From positions 62,001 to 126,000 of the forward strand of contig NZ_RRZK01000019.1 of NCBI RefSeq assembly GCF_004348895.1: a stretch of DNA of 64,000 nucleotides. Direction: 5' to 3'. The notes under the pieces were generated by a model. The model saw only the letters and a program-made list of their open reading frames with translations. It ran no database searches and was not told where the DNA came from. Positions 48,154 to 56,424 of the stretch are shown here, piece by piece. The position numbers and the translations under genes were made by a program. Source of the stretch: Pseudomonas vancouverensis. Its GTDB lineage: Bacteria > Pseudomonadota > Gammaproteobacteria > Pseudomonadales > Pseudomonadaceae. How positions within the stretch are numbered: the first letter of the stretch is position 1; the number at the start of each line of letters is the position of its first letter.

Positions 48154-49167
48154 TCAAACCATCCCCACCAGCTTCAACTCACTCTTCAGATACGCGTAGT
48201 AAATCGGTCCCGCCACCACCCCCGGCAGGCCGAACGCGGCCTCGAACACCAGCATCGCCAGGAGCAACTCCCAGGATTTGGCACTGATCTGCCCACCGAC
48301 GATCCGCGCGTTGAGGAAGTATTCGAGCTTGTGGATAAAGATCAGATAACCCAGTGCCGCCACAGCGACCCAGATCGACAGCGACAGGCCGACAATGGTG
48401 ATCAGGGTGTTCGACATCAGATTGCCGATCACCGGCAGCAGGCCGAGCAGGAACGTCAGCACGATCAGGGTTTTGGTCAGCGGTAGCTTGATGCCGAACA
48501 GCGGCAGGATCACCGCCAGGAAAATCCCGGTGAAGAAGGTGTTGAGCAGGGAAATCTTGATCTGCGCGAACACGATGTTGCGGAATGCCTGGACCAGCAG
48601 GTGCAGACGATCGAACAGCGCGGCGGCCAGCGGTTTGCGTTTGGTCAGGTCCGGCACCCGCTGCAAGGCGATGATCGCCCCCAGCACCATACCGATCAAC
48701 AGCGTCACGAACATATGCGCCGCGTCTTTGCCCACCAGCTGCAGTTCACTCAGGTGCTTGCTGATCCATTCGCCAATCGCTACCCGAAACTCGGCGGCAC
48801 TGGCTGGCAGGTAGGCATCGATGAACGGTGGCAGTTGCCCCCGTGCGCGGTCGACCACGCCCATGAATTTGTCGAGAGACGCGCCAGGGTTTTCCGCCTC
48901 ATGCAGCAGGAAGCTGATGGCACCGGCGAAGATCAACGACAGGATGCTGACAATCAACGTCCCCAGTAACGCCACCGCCAGCCAACGGGCACGCCGGCCC
49001 TCGATCAGGCGCTGCAATTGCGGAGTCAGCATGTTGACCAGTTCGAACACCAGCAGACCGGCCAGCAGGCTCGGCAACAAGCGCAATGGCAGGACCAGCA
49101 GGAGTCCGCCGAAAATGATGATCCAGCTGATGACCAGCAACACGTGACGCTGAGAAAACGTTGGCAT
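48154..49167 (-). CDS. AI-2E family transporter
   Basis: 337 residues with seven to eight membrane segments: about 10-30 and 33-50 (WIIIFGGLLLVLPLRLLPSLLAGLLVFELV), 65-88, 145-165, and a C-terminal group from 205 to 315 (FFTGIFLAVILPLFGIKLP, LIVLTFLLGLLPVIGNLMS, LSIWVAVAALGYLIFIHKLEYFLNA). LPVIGNLMSNT is the usual family motif. Members export AI-2, sodium/protons or other solutes; the substrate here is unknown. Confidence 0.88.
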   Translation of the reverse strand: MPTFSQRHVLLVISWIIIFGGLLLVLPLRLLPSLLAGLLVFELVNMLTPQLQRLIEGRRARWLAVALLGTLIVSILSLIFAGAISFLLHEAENPGASLDKFMGVVDRARGQLPPFIDAYLPASAAEFRVAIGEWISKHLSELQLVGKDAAHMFVTLLIGMVLGAIIALQRVPDLTKRKPLAAALFDRLHLLVQAFRNIVFAQIKISLLNTFFTGIFLAVILPLFGIKLPLTKTLIVLTFLLGLLPVIGNLMSNTLITIVGLSLSIWVAVAALGYLIFIHKLEYFLNARIVGGQISAKSWELLLAMLVFEAAFGLPGVVAGPIYYAYLKSELKLVGMV

Positions 49168-49293
49168 ACAGCCTCAGAAGCGAACGGCGTAAAAAGGATT
49201 GGCAGTCTGCCAGCGATCCGGGGTGAGCACTAGGATTGTGTGGGCCGACCTTGGTCGGAGCTATGGATTTTTTGCACGGCTTCGAGCGGCCCG

Positions 49294-49352
49294 TTCGCGA
49301 GCAGGCTGTCCTGCGTACTCGGTCCCATTGTGGGAGCGAGCCTGCTTGCGAA
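49294..49352. repeat. REP doublet upstream of the AI-2E transporter gene
   Basis: TTCGCGAGCAGGCTG and the inverse GTGGGAGCGAGCCTGCTTGC (ending 49352). It lies in the 221-base spacer between the transporter start and the end of the PsiF gene. Confidence 0.7.
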
Positions 49353-49388
49353 GGGGCCAGCACGGGCCCCACACAGCTTGACTTGAGA

Positions 49389-49697
49389 TTATTTGTTTTT
49401 CAGGCAATCACTCATGAACGCCTTGCGCGCATCACCCTTCAAGGCTTTGGTGGCCGCATCGGCGTTGCAGGTTTTCATTTTTTCCTGCTGCGGGGTCAGA
49501 GTCTTCGCGGCATCGTTGGCTGCCGGCGCTGCCTTCAGGCAAGTGCTCATGAAGGCTTTGCGCTCGTCGCCCTTGAGGCTCTTGGCCGTAGCGTCGGCGT
49601 TGCAGGTGGTCATCTTGTTCTGCTGGGCAGTGGCGGCGAAGCCCTGGGAGCAGAGCAGCAACCCGATCATCAACAAAGGGACACGCAGGATCTTCAT
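49389..49697 (-). CDS. PsiF repeat family exported protein
   Basis: 102 residues with a signal peptide (ILRVPLLMIGLLLCSQGFAA). Two PsiF repeats follow, each C-N-A-D-A-x-x-K-x-L-K-G-D-x-R-K-A-F-M-S-x-C-L-K (about 32-54 and 77-100), each with a Cys pair. PsiF of E. coli is phosphate-starvation-inducible; the function is unknown. The start ATG 49697 is preceded by GGAG-type bases (GGAGATAACTCC). The ORF extends upstream but only this start gives a signal peptide. Confidence 0.9.
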   Translation of the reverse strand: MKILRVPLLMIGLLLCSQGFAATAQQNKMTTCNADATAKSLKGDERKAFMSTCLKAAPAANDAAKTLTPQQEKMKTCNADAATKALKGDARKAFMSDCLKNK

Positions 49698-49761
49698 GGA
49701 GTTATCTCCTTGTCGCCGCACCGAGGGGAACGGCCTCGTACTGGAGTGTAGACAACCCCTG

Positions 49762-50568
49762 TTACACCTTCCTGTTCTCCAAATGGCTGCGCCGGTACTG
49801 CTCCGGCGTGCATCCGGCCTGACGCTGGAACATCGCGATAAACGCAGAGCCGCTGCTGTAGCCCAGATCAAAGGCGATTTCCTGAATGCTGCGCCGGGTT
49901 TCCAGAGCCTCGATGGCCACGAGAAAGCGCAGGCGCTGGCGCCACTCGCCGAAGCTCATGCCCAGTTCACGGACAAACTGCCGCGCCAGAGTGCGCTCAC
50001 TGACATGGATGCGTTCGGCCCAATCGGCCAAGGGCCGGTTGTCACCCGGTTCGGCCTGCAAGGCTTCCAGGATCCCCAGCAGACCGGCACTGCGGGCATA
50101 AGGCAAATAGCACTCATGCACCGGCGCCCGTTGCAATTGATCCACCAGCACCTGAGCCAGACGCTGGTCGGCCTCCTGTTCCGGAATCTTCACATCCCGC
50201 GCGGCGAAGTCCTTGAGGATCGCCTTGAGAATGTCACTGATGGCCAGGGTGCAGGCCTGCCGTGGTAACTCAGGGCACAGCGACGGCGCCAGGCAGACCG
50301 CGCGGTAATTGATCGGTTGATGGCTGTAGAAACTGTGCTCGATGTGCGGCGGCACCCACACCGCATATTGCGGGGGCGACATGAAGCGGCTGCCGTCGAC
50401 ATCCATGTGCAGGATCCCGTGGGCGGCGTATTCCAGGGTGCCCCACGGGTGTCGGTGGGGCGCGGCATATTCGTGGGCGTTGAAATCGGCATAACGGAAG
50501 TACACCGCCGACGGCAATTCGTTGAATTCCAGCAGGTCGATGTGTTTACTGCTCATGCTGTCCGTCAT
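49762..50568 (-). CDS. AraC family regulator with cupin N-domain
   Basis: 268 residues. The N-terminal half is a cupin-like sensor (YAAPHRHPWGTLEYAAHGIL, FMSPPQYAVWVPPHIEHSFY). The C-terminal AraC DNA-binding domain has two helix-turn-helix units: LADWAERIHVSERTLARQFV and IQEIAFDLGYSSGSAFIAMFQRQ. ATG 50568 is chosen; ATG 50556 and an upstream TTG are also possible. It is divergent from the EamA permease gene 85 bases away, and such regulators often control the neighbouring exporter. Confidence 0.92.
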   Translation of the reverse strand: MTDSMSSKHIDLLEFNELPSAVYFRYADFNAHEYAAPHRHPWGTLEYAAHGILHMDVDGSRFMSPPQYAVWVPPHIEHSFYSHQPINYRAVCLAPSLCPELPRQACTLAISDILKAILKDFAARDVKIPEQEADQRLAQVLVDQLQRAPVHECYLPYARSAGLLGILEALQAEPGDNRPLADWAERIHVSERTLARQFVRELGMSFGEWRQRLRFLVAIEALETRRSIQEIAFDLGYSSGSAFIAMFQRQAGCTPEQYRRSHLENRKV

Positions 50569-50653
50569 CAGGGGCAAATTGTCCGGATCGAAGTATAGGC
50601 TTGCATCCAGACAAGCGGATAATTGCCCTTCATCAACGTACTGGTTTTTCCCG

Positions 50654-51541
50654 ATGCAATACGCTTATCCCCTGCTGGCCATTTTTATCTGGGCCGGTAA
50701 CACCGTGATCACCAAAATGTCGGCCGGGGCGATCTTCCCCGCCGAAATTGGCTTCTATCGCTGGCTGCTGGCCGGTTTGCTGTTCACGCCGTTCATGTTC
50801 AAGCCAGTGGTCGCCCACTGGTCGCTGATCCGCCCGAACCTGGGCAAGATTTTTGTCCTCGGCGTGCTCGGCATGGCCGTTTATCAAAGTCTGGCGTACT
50901 TCGCCGCGGGCATGACCACGGCCACCAACATGGGCATCATCCTGTCCCTGATGCCGCTGATGTCGCTGACCATGGCGATTATCAGCCTCGGCCAGCGCCT
51001 GACCATGGGCGCCCTGGCCGGTGCGGTACTGTCGTTCGCCGGTGTGCTGGTGGTGGTGTCGTCCGGCAGCCTTGGAGCACTGGTGGAGCATGGTGTAAAT
51101 CTGGGTGATGTGATGATGCTGATCGCCACCCTGGCCTACGCGATCTACAGCACGCTGCTGAAAAAATGGCAGTTGAAGCTGCCGCCGTTGGTGCTGTTGT
51201 ATTTGCAGGTGCTGGTGGCGGTGGTGGTGTTGTTTCCGCTGTACTTTGTTTCGCAAAAGGTGGGGCCGACGCTGCAGAACATTCCACTCGTGCTGTATGC
51301 CTGCCTGCTGGCCTCGATGGTTGCACCGCTGGCCTGGATGCAGGCCGTGGTGCGCCTGGGGCCGAGCCGGACCACGCAGTTCTTCAATTTACTGCCGCTG
51401 ATTACTGCGCTGATTGCGGCGGTGGTGCTGCATGAGCAGTTGCGGATGTATCACCTGATCGGCGGTGTGTTGACCTTGGGTGGGGTGATTCTGTCCGAGC
51501 GCTGGACCACGGTGTTTGGCCGCAGGGCCAGCGTTGCCTGA
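50654..51541 (+). CDS. EamA/DMT family exporter
   Basis: 295 residues with ten predicted helices arranged as two EamA repeats (about 5-135 and 145-285), from PLLAIFIWAGNTVITKMSAG to LIGGVLTLGGVILSERW. A PxEIGFYRWLLAGL motif near the start and a WMQAVVRLGPSRTTQFFNLLPL stretch near the end are typical. ATG 50654 gives a normal N-terminus; the frame opens upstream inside the regulator. Probably exports an amino acid or related metabolite; the substrate is unknown. Confidence 0.9.
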   Translation: MQYAYPLLAIFIWAGNTVITKMSAGAIFPAEIGFYRWLLAGLLFTPFMFKPVVAHWSLIRPNLGKIFVLGVLGMAVYQSLAYFAAGMTTATNMGIILSLMPLMSLTMAIISLGQRLTMGALAGAVLSFAGVLVVVSSGSLGALVEHGVNLGDVMMLIATLAYAIYSTLLKKWQLKLPPLVLLYLQVLVAVVVLFPLYFVSQKVGPTLQNIPLVLYACLLASMVAPLAWMQAVVRLGPSRTTQFFNLLPLITALIAAVVLHEQLRMYHLIGGVLTLGGVILSERWTTVFGRRASVA

Positions 51542-51550
51542 GCTGGCCCC

Positions 51551-51635
51551 ATCGCCGGCAAGCAGCTCCCACATTTTTTTCGAGCTCATTTAATGAGAAC
51601 GACCGAAAACCTGTGGGAGCGAGCTTGGTCCGGGC
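51551..51635. repeat. Degenerate REP doublet between EamA and lipase genes
   Basis: ATCGCCGGCAAGCAGCTCCC (from 51551) and GTGGGAGCGAGCTTGGTCCG (51613 on) form an imperfect inverted pair between convergent genes. Confidence 0.6.
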
Positions 51636-51664
51636 AGCGTTCCGACGATGAACGATGACGCAGT

Positions 51665-52555
51665 CTAGAGCCCTGCCGCGTTGAGCCGTGCCGCATGCTC
51701 GACAAACAGTCGAATCGGCTCGGCGCCCTTGCCTACCAGCCCCAGCGACTGATTGACGATATCGAAGTGATCCAGCGGGTATTCATCGCCAATCACCGTC
51801 CCCAGGTGCGAACTGTAGCGGCCGACCATGCCGTCGCAATGTCCCTTCTCGCGCACGAAAGTCCTGGCAAACAGCCGGCAACTGCGATTGGTGCCATCGA
51901 GCAAGTTGCGCCCTCGATCGGTGATGCCCGGCTGCAAGGTGCCGGACCATGAGTAATAACGCACGCCGTTGACCTCTTCTGCGCCATGCCCGCCCCAGGT
52001 GTCCGGCAATCCCTGTGGATAACGTTGGTTGAACAGCGCCACCCCTGTGGTGGTCAGCGAATGATGGGAGGCATGAATATCCACCGGCAGCTTCGGCCCT
52101 CGATAGCCGGTGTCCAACAACCCCATCACTACAGCGACCATCCGTAAAAAGAAACTCAGCAAACGGCCACGGACACTGTCATGGGGATAGTGGGCATGCA
52201 GGTGATCCGCCAGCTCCGAGCCATGATTCGGCCCCGCCACCGAGGTCACCGACGCCACCAGATCCGGCCGTTTGGCAGCTGCGTAACGGGCCGTCAGCGA
52301 ACCCTGGCTATGGCCGATCAGGTTGACCTTCTGCGCGCCGGTTTCTCGCAGGATCTCCTCGATTCGCACCAGCAGCTGTTCACCGCGCACCTCGTTCGAG
52401 TTGATCGGCGACACCTGCACCGCGAACACCGTCGCACCCGTACCGCGCAGTGCTTCGACGATGCCGTACCAGTACGGATAAAACACCAGCCGGATGAACC
52501 CGAGCATCCCCGGGACCAACACCAGCGGATAACGCGGGGTAGAACCTGGCGACAT
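51665..52555 (-). CDS. Triacylglycerol lipase, family I type
   Basis: 296 residues. An alpha/beta hydrolase with YPLVLVPGMLGF (oxyanion hole), the nucleophile elbow NLIGHSQGSLTARY, SVAGPNHGSELADHL and a late His in YPLDHFDIVNQ, which fit the Ser-Asp-His triad of Pseudomonas LipA-type lipases. Unlike secreted family I.1 lipases, no signal peptide is present at ATG 52555 or in the extra 17 upstream codons, and no Lif foldase gene is adjacent, so the enzyme may stay inside the cell or use another route. Confidence 0.88.
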   Translation of the reverse strand: MSPGSTPRYPLVLVPGMLGFIRLVFYPYWYGIVEALRGTGATVFAVQVSPINSNEVRGEQLLVRIEEILRETGAQKVNLIGHSQGSLTARYAAAKRPDLVASVTSVAGPNHGSELADHLHAHYPHDSVRGRLLSFFLRMVAVVMGLLDTGYRGPKLPVDIHASHHSLTTTGVALFNQRYPQGLPDTWGGHGAEEVNGVRYYSWSGTLQPGITDRGRNLLDGTNRSCRLFARTFVREKGHCDGMVGRYSSHLGTVIGDEYPLDHFDIVNQSLGLVGKGAEPIRLFVEHAARLNAAGL

Positions 52556-52651
52556 GGGCAGACATCCTTGTGGGCGGGGGGTGACGCAAGGCGGGATGCA
52601 ATTCATCCGCCAAGCATCGCCAGCGAAGATGACAAGTCTATGTCATCGGCC

Positions 52652-52957
52652 TTACTTAAGGCCCACAACCCCCGCCACGATCAGCCCGACCGACAGCAGC
52701 TTGATCAGGGTCAGGCTCTCGCCCAGCAATGCGAACCCCAGAAACACGGTGCCTAACGAGCCGATGGCGGTCCAGATGGGGTACGCGATGCTCACCGGCA
52801 GCTCGCGCATGGCCAAGGTCAGGAAGTAAATCCCGCCCACGGCGGCGGCGACGGTGATCAGCGATGGCCATAGCCGGGTGAAACCCTGGGCGTACTTCAT
52901 GCCCATGGCGAAGGTGACTTCGAACCCGGCCGCGACCAGCAAGAACACCCAGGCCAA
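52652..52957 (-). CDS. Small multidrug resistance exporter (SugE/Gdx-like)
   Basis: 101 residues with four helices, the standard SMR size. The proton- and substrate-binding Glu13 is present (VAAGFEVTFAMGMKY), and the loop MRELPVSIAYPIWTAIGSLGT is the SMR signature. It starts with TTG immediately after the azoR stop (TAATTG) with GGGGAG six bases before, so it is translated by coupling. Substrate could be guanidinium or quaternary ammonium; the subtype is not settled by eye. Confidence 0.9.
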   Translation of the reverse strand: MAWVFLLVAAGFEVTFAMGMKYAQGFTRLWPSLITVAAAVGGIYFLTLAMRELPVSIAYPIWTAIGSLGTVFLGFALLGESLTLIKLLSVGLIVAGVVGLK

Positions 52958-53596
52958 TTAGAACTCCCCAGCCAACGCCCGCAAGCGTTCTTCGGCCTCG
53001 GCAGCGGAAACATCGAAGGTACGGTCAGCGGATTCTTCGCCCTCGGCGGCCACCACGGTGACATCGGTGATGCCGATGAATCCGAGCACCGTACGCAGCA
53101 AGGTGTCGGCATGATTCATCGACTCCAGCTCACCGCCCGGACCGAAACCAAAGCCGCCGCGGCTGGTGATGATCAACGCCTTTTTGCCTCGCACCAGCGG
53201 CTGGTACTGAGCTACGCCATTGTCCAGTGTGTGATCGAACGTCAGCCCGACCCGCACGATCTGATCGATCCAGGCCTTGAGGCCGCTGGGTACGCTGAAG
53301 TTGTGCATGGGCGTGGAAATCACCAGCAGATCGTGGCCGAGCAGCTCGTTCACCAGTTCGTCACTCAAGGCCAGATCGGCCTGCATCGACAGCGGCCGAG
53401 CATTGGGCTCCGGGTAAAACGCAGCGGCCACAAACGCTTCGTTGACCGGCGGTATCAACGCCCGACCGACTTCACGACGGGTTAACTGAGCCTGTGGGCG
53501 GCGCGCCTGCAAGGCTGCCAGAAACACTTCGGCCAAGCGCCGCGAGTGAGAGCGATCGCCACGGGGGCTGGCATGAACGGCAAGAATTTTACTCAT
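52958..53596 (-). CDS. azoR: FMN-dependent NADH-azoreductase
   Basis: 212 residues of the flavodoxin-like quinone reductase family. N-terminal [20 protein letters not shown] (FMN phosphate loop), [25 protein letters not shown] and [15 protein letters not shown] are the AzoR motifs. Reduces quinones and azo compounds. Co-directional with the SMR gene and divergent from a LysR regulator, an arrangement suggesting an inducible detoxification unit. Confidence 0.93.
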   Translation of the reverse strand: MSKILAVHASPRGDRSHSRRLAEVFLAALQARRPQAQLTRREVGRALIPPVNEAFVAAAFYPEPNARPLSMQADLALSDELVNELLGHDLLVISTPMHNFSVPSGLKAWIDQIVRVGLTFDHTLDNGVAQYQPLVRGKKALIITSRGGFGFGPGGELESMNHADTLLRTVLGFIGITDVTVVAAEGEESADRTFDVSAAEAEERLRALAGEF

Positions 53597-53706
53597 CTGT
53601 ATTTCCTCAAGAGCTACACTGGAACTGTTTGTGGCTTGCAGCTTGAAGCTCGCAGCTGCTTAGCTTCAAATGAGCATAAATCAGTCAGGATGAATTCAAT
53701 TCATCT
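53597..53706. promoter_or_regulatory. Divergent azoR / LysR spacer
   Basis: 110 bases, containing short repeats (CTTGCAGCTTGAAGCTCGCAGCTG-like, about 53635-53665) and GAATTCAATTC near the regulator start. A LysR binding site would be expected here, but I cannot fix one. Confidence 0.35.
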
Positions 53707-54621
53707 ATGGTATTTCCAATGTTTGCCTCGCTACCCTTGACCGCCCTGCGTGCCTTTGAATCCGCCTCCCGGCTGCTGAGCTTCAAGGCGGCCGCTGAAG
53801 AGTTGGCGGTCACACCGACGGCCGTTTCTCATCAGATTCGTTCACTGGAAACCTGGCTCGGCGTGCCCTTGTTCGAGCGCCTGCCGCGCCAGGTGCGCCT
53901 GACCGACTGCGGTGAACGGCTGTTCCACAGCCTGCATGGCGCTTTTCTGGAGGTGGCACAAAGCGTCGACACCCTGCGCCCGCAACGCAGTAACGTGAAC
54001 CTGACCGTCTCCACCACCGCCGCCTTTGCGGCCTTGTGGCTGGTCCCTCGACTGGGACGTTTCTACGCTCGACATCCCAACATCAACGTTCGCCTGGACA
54101 CCCATTGCGAAGTCATCGACCTGCATCAGGACGCCAGCGTCGATCTGGTGCTGCGTTACAGCCTCGACGATTACCCGAACCTGTATGGGCTGTGCCTGTT
54201 CGATGAGTGCTTCGGGGTTTACGGTTCGCCGGAACAAGTGACGCTGGCGGCCACACGCACGCCGGCGCTGATCAGTGTTCATTGGCACAACTCCAAACTC
54301 TATGCCCACGGCTGGCAGGCCTGGTGTGCGCAGTCCGGCGAAAACTGGTTGGACAATTCACCGGCTGTGCGCGAATACGACGAAGAGCATTACGCCCTGC
54401 AAGCGGCGATTGCCGGACAAGGTCTGGTGCTGGCGAGCAACATCCTGGTGTCGGAAAGTGTTGCCAGTGGATTGCTGGTGCCTTATCGGGGTGACGTGCA
54501 GGTCGACGGCGCCGGGTACAGCGCATTGTGTGTACCGGGGCGTGAGCGACATCCGCCGGTGCGAGTGTTTTTTCAGTGGCTGCGGGAAGAGGCGTTATTG
54601 TCTGGACATGCGTTGCGATAA
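53707..54621 (+). CDS. LysR family transcriptional regulator (GcvA-like)
   Basis: 304 residues. The N-terminal winged helix (LPLTALRAFESASRLLSFKA AAEELAVTPTAVSHQI, written here with a break) and the effector-binding domain (VNLTVSTTAAFAALWLVPRLGRF) are typical of the GcvA/AmpR group, which commonly starts SLPLTALRAFE. A second in-frame ATG at 53719 is an equally good start. It most likely controls azoR and the SMR gene on the other strand. Confidence 0.93.
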   Translation: MVFPMFASLPLTALRAFESASRLLSFKAAAEELAVTPTAVSHQIRSLETWLGVPLFERLPRQVRLTDCGERLFHSLHGAFLEVAQSVDTLRPQRSNVNLTVSTTAAFAALWLVPRLGRFYARHPNINVRLDTHCEVIDLHQDASVDLVLRYSLDDYPNLYGLCLFDECFGVYGSPEQVTLAATRTPALISVHWHNSKLYAHGWQAWCAQSGENWLDNSPAVREYDEEHYALQAAIAGQGLVLASNILVSESVASGLLVPYRGDVQVDGAGYSALCVPGRERHPPVRVFFQWLREEALLSGHALR

Positions 54622-54789
54622 AGGGAAGTACGCACCATGCCGACTTTAAAAACCACATATAACGCCAAGACTTATTACCTACTAAAAACCTGAAGTCACA
54701 AACAACTTGTAGACTTTGAAAAAAACAAATTTATTCTAACATGGCACAGCCAGCCGGCTGTTCAAAACAAATAGTAAAGGACTACTTAT

Positions 54790-55587
54790 ATGTTACTTGA
54801 ACAACGACTCGAATTCCTGGATTCCCTGCCACCTCTGCCACCTCTGCCACCTCTGCCACCTCTGCCTGCCGCCATACAGCCAGTTGCGTATGGCCCAGAT
54901 AGCTTCTCGGAGGAATCTGAACACGACATCAACAAACCAACCGCCAGTATCATGCCTGGCACCATCGATGCATTTCTGCCCGGCGTGCCAAAAGAAATTA
55001 TCGACGATGTGAACCTGTGCAAACTTGTCATGCAAAATGCGGCAGACAAGCTATACCCTAAAACAGAACAAATCTTTGAATGGTATCGATACTATGTCAA
55101 CGGCCTGGGCAAGCTTGGCTGGGTCACTCAAAACAAAAGTATGCAAGAAATCACAATTCATAAAATTGGCCTGACTATGGACGAAGTGGCCCTCAGAATG
55201 GTAACAGGATTGATTGGCAATCAAGCTGCCAGCATTCTTAGCGTGGTTGCGAAAGAAGCACTTGAAAGAGTGAAAAAAGATCCAAAAGCCCTACAGGTAT
55301 ACGAACGAAACAAAACTACTGGTGTTGAGCCAAGATTCGATATATCCCCAATATGGCTTGACAACGGGCAACAGCCAAACATGATCCTAAATTGCATATC
55401 CCTTGATGCACGAGAAAGTACTCGGGGTATTTTGTTCTGGAAATCGACGAAGCAGTCCACCACTATAAAAACCGGCGCAGTTCGCTCGTATCTTGACAGC
55501 CGGGTTTTTTCCGGACTGCGTAATGAGCTGTACGAAAAATATACTGAAGCCGGTAAAAAATTTATTCGCAACCTTCCTGACCTCTAA
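54790..55587 (+). CDS. Unrecognised protein, long member of the Trp-x12-Trp family (family member D)
   Basis: 265 residues, AT-rich. The N-terminus carries PPLPPLPPLPPLP (residues 14-26), encoded by a nine-base tandem repeat, then an acidic linker, then the family core with Trp98 and Gly110-Trp111. The middle has LRMVTGLIGNQAASILSVVAKE, a possible membrane-active helix, followed by LFWKSTKQSTTIKTG and a C-terminal helix (FSGLRNELYEKYTEAGKKF). This parallels the long member at 14556 point by point. It lies 78 bases before the short member E and they are probably an operon. No signal peptide; function unknown. Confidence 0.75.
   Translation: MLLEQRLEFLDSLPPLPPLPPLPPLPAAIQPVAYGPDSFSEESEHDINKPTASIMPGTIDAFLPGVPKEIIDDVNLCKLVMQNAADKLYPKTEQIFEWYRYYVNGLGKLGWVTQNKSMQEITIHKIGLTMDEVALRMVTGLIGNQAASILSVVAKEALERVKKDPKALQVYERNKTTGVEPRFDISPIWLDNGQQPNMILNCISLDARESTRGILFWKSTKQSTTIKTGAVRSYLDSRVFSGLRNELYEKYTEAGKKFIRNLPDL
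54826..54866 (+). repeat. Nine-base tandem repeat encoding Pro-Pro-Leu
   Basis: CTGCCACCT occurs four times in a row and is followed by a partial copy. Because the unit is nine bases, copy-number change alters the length of the proline segment without frameshift. Confidence 0.9.
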
Positions 55588-55665
55588 CAAACATCAATAT
55601 ATTAGATCCTGCGAAAGCGCCCGGCACAATATATTTAATGCACACACTGCAGTGCAGGAGAACAC

Positions 55666-56349
55666 ATGACAAAAACTGCGTTCGACACTTGGCTTATCAA
55701 TGGCAACATAACAATCTTTTTTGGATCACACCCTGATAGCTTTAAAAAGGATATCCTGGCATCCAGCCTGCTAAGTGACCTGATAGCGGAAAAAAAAAGC
55801 AGCAATCGTCTCACTTCATGGCCAACATACAAAAATACCGTTCGAAATATTGGCTGGACAACAAACCGTCAAACATCCAGACGACTCGAGTTTGAGAGCA
55901 CCAGCCTTTTAAAAATTACCAAACAGAGCGTCGGGAGTGCCTTGCTGGAAGATGAACAGCAAACACTCGCCAATGCAATTAAGCAAATGGCACTACTCCA
56001 ACCTGAGTCGGTGGAGCTGATGACAATCATCAGAAAACTTGAAAGCAACGCGGTAAAGAGCGATACCCCTACCACAACCGTGACATCAACGGCTGCGTTG
56101 CTGACCATTATTCGCAGTAACAAGACAGTGATAACCCAACAATTGGCCTTCACCACAAACCATGCGCTATCGGTCGATCTGTTTGATCAACCAGTTCTAA
56201 GCTCCATCAACGACCGGCAGACCAACAGCTGGCAGTTGCACAGCCTGTTGGATGAGCGTCATTACAGCCAGATAAGAGATGACGTTCTCAAGAAACTGGG
56301 GCAGAACATCGAATCAAAGCTGATGCACATCCTCGCTCCCACCGCTTGA
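55666..56349 (+). CDS. Unrecognised protein, short member of the Trp-x12-Trp family (family member E)
   Basis: 227 residues, AT-rich like its neighbour. The family core is present with Trp52 and Ile62-Gly63-Trp64 (spacing one residue shorter than in the others), preceded by the helical LLSDLIAEKKSS. The C-terminus has LLDERHYSQIRDDVLKKLGQ, corresponding to the last helix of the other members. Thr/Ser-rich segment near 133-147. No signal peptide, membrane segment or known catalytic motif is seen. Its position behind D mirrors A behind B. Confidence 0.72.
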   Translation: MTKTAFDTWLINGNITIFFGSHPDSFKKDILASSLLSDLIAEKKSSNRLTSWPTYKNTVRNIGWTTNRQTSRRLEFESTSLLKITKQSVGSALLEDEQQTLANAIKQMALLQPESVELMTIIRKLESNAVKSDTPTTTVTSTAALLTIIRSNKTVITQQLAFTTNHALSVDLFDQPVLSSINDRQTNSWQLHSLLDERHYSQIRDDVLKKLGQNIESKLMHILAPTA

Positions 56350-56424
56350 TTTAAAAGGTCAGGCATTGCAAGTCGTTCCAGCGCCTCGAAACTGAGGCGC
56401 TGGAATCCTAAACGCTGATGCTCG

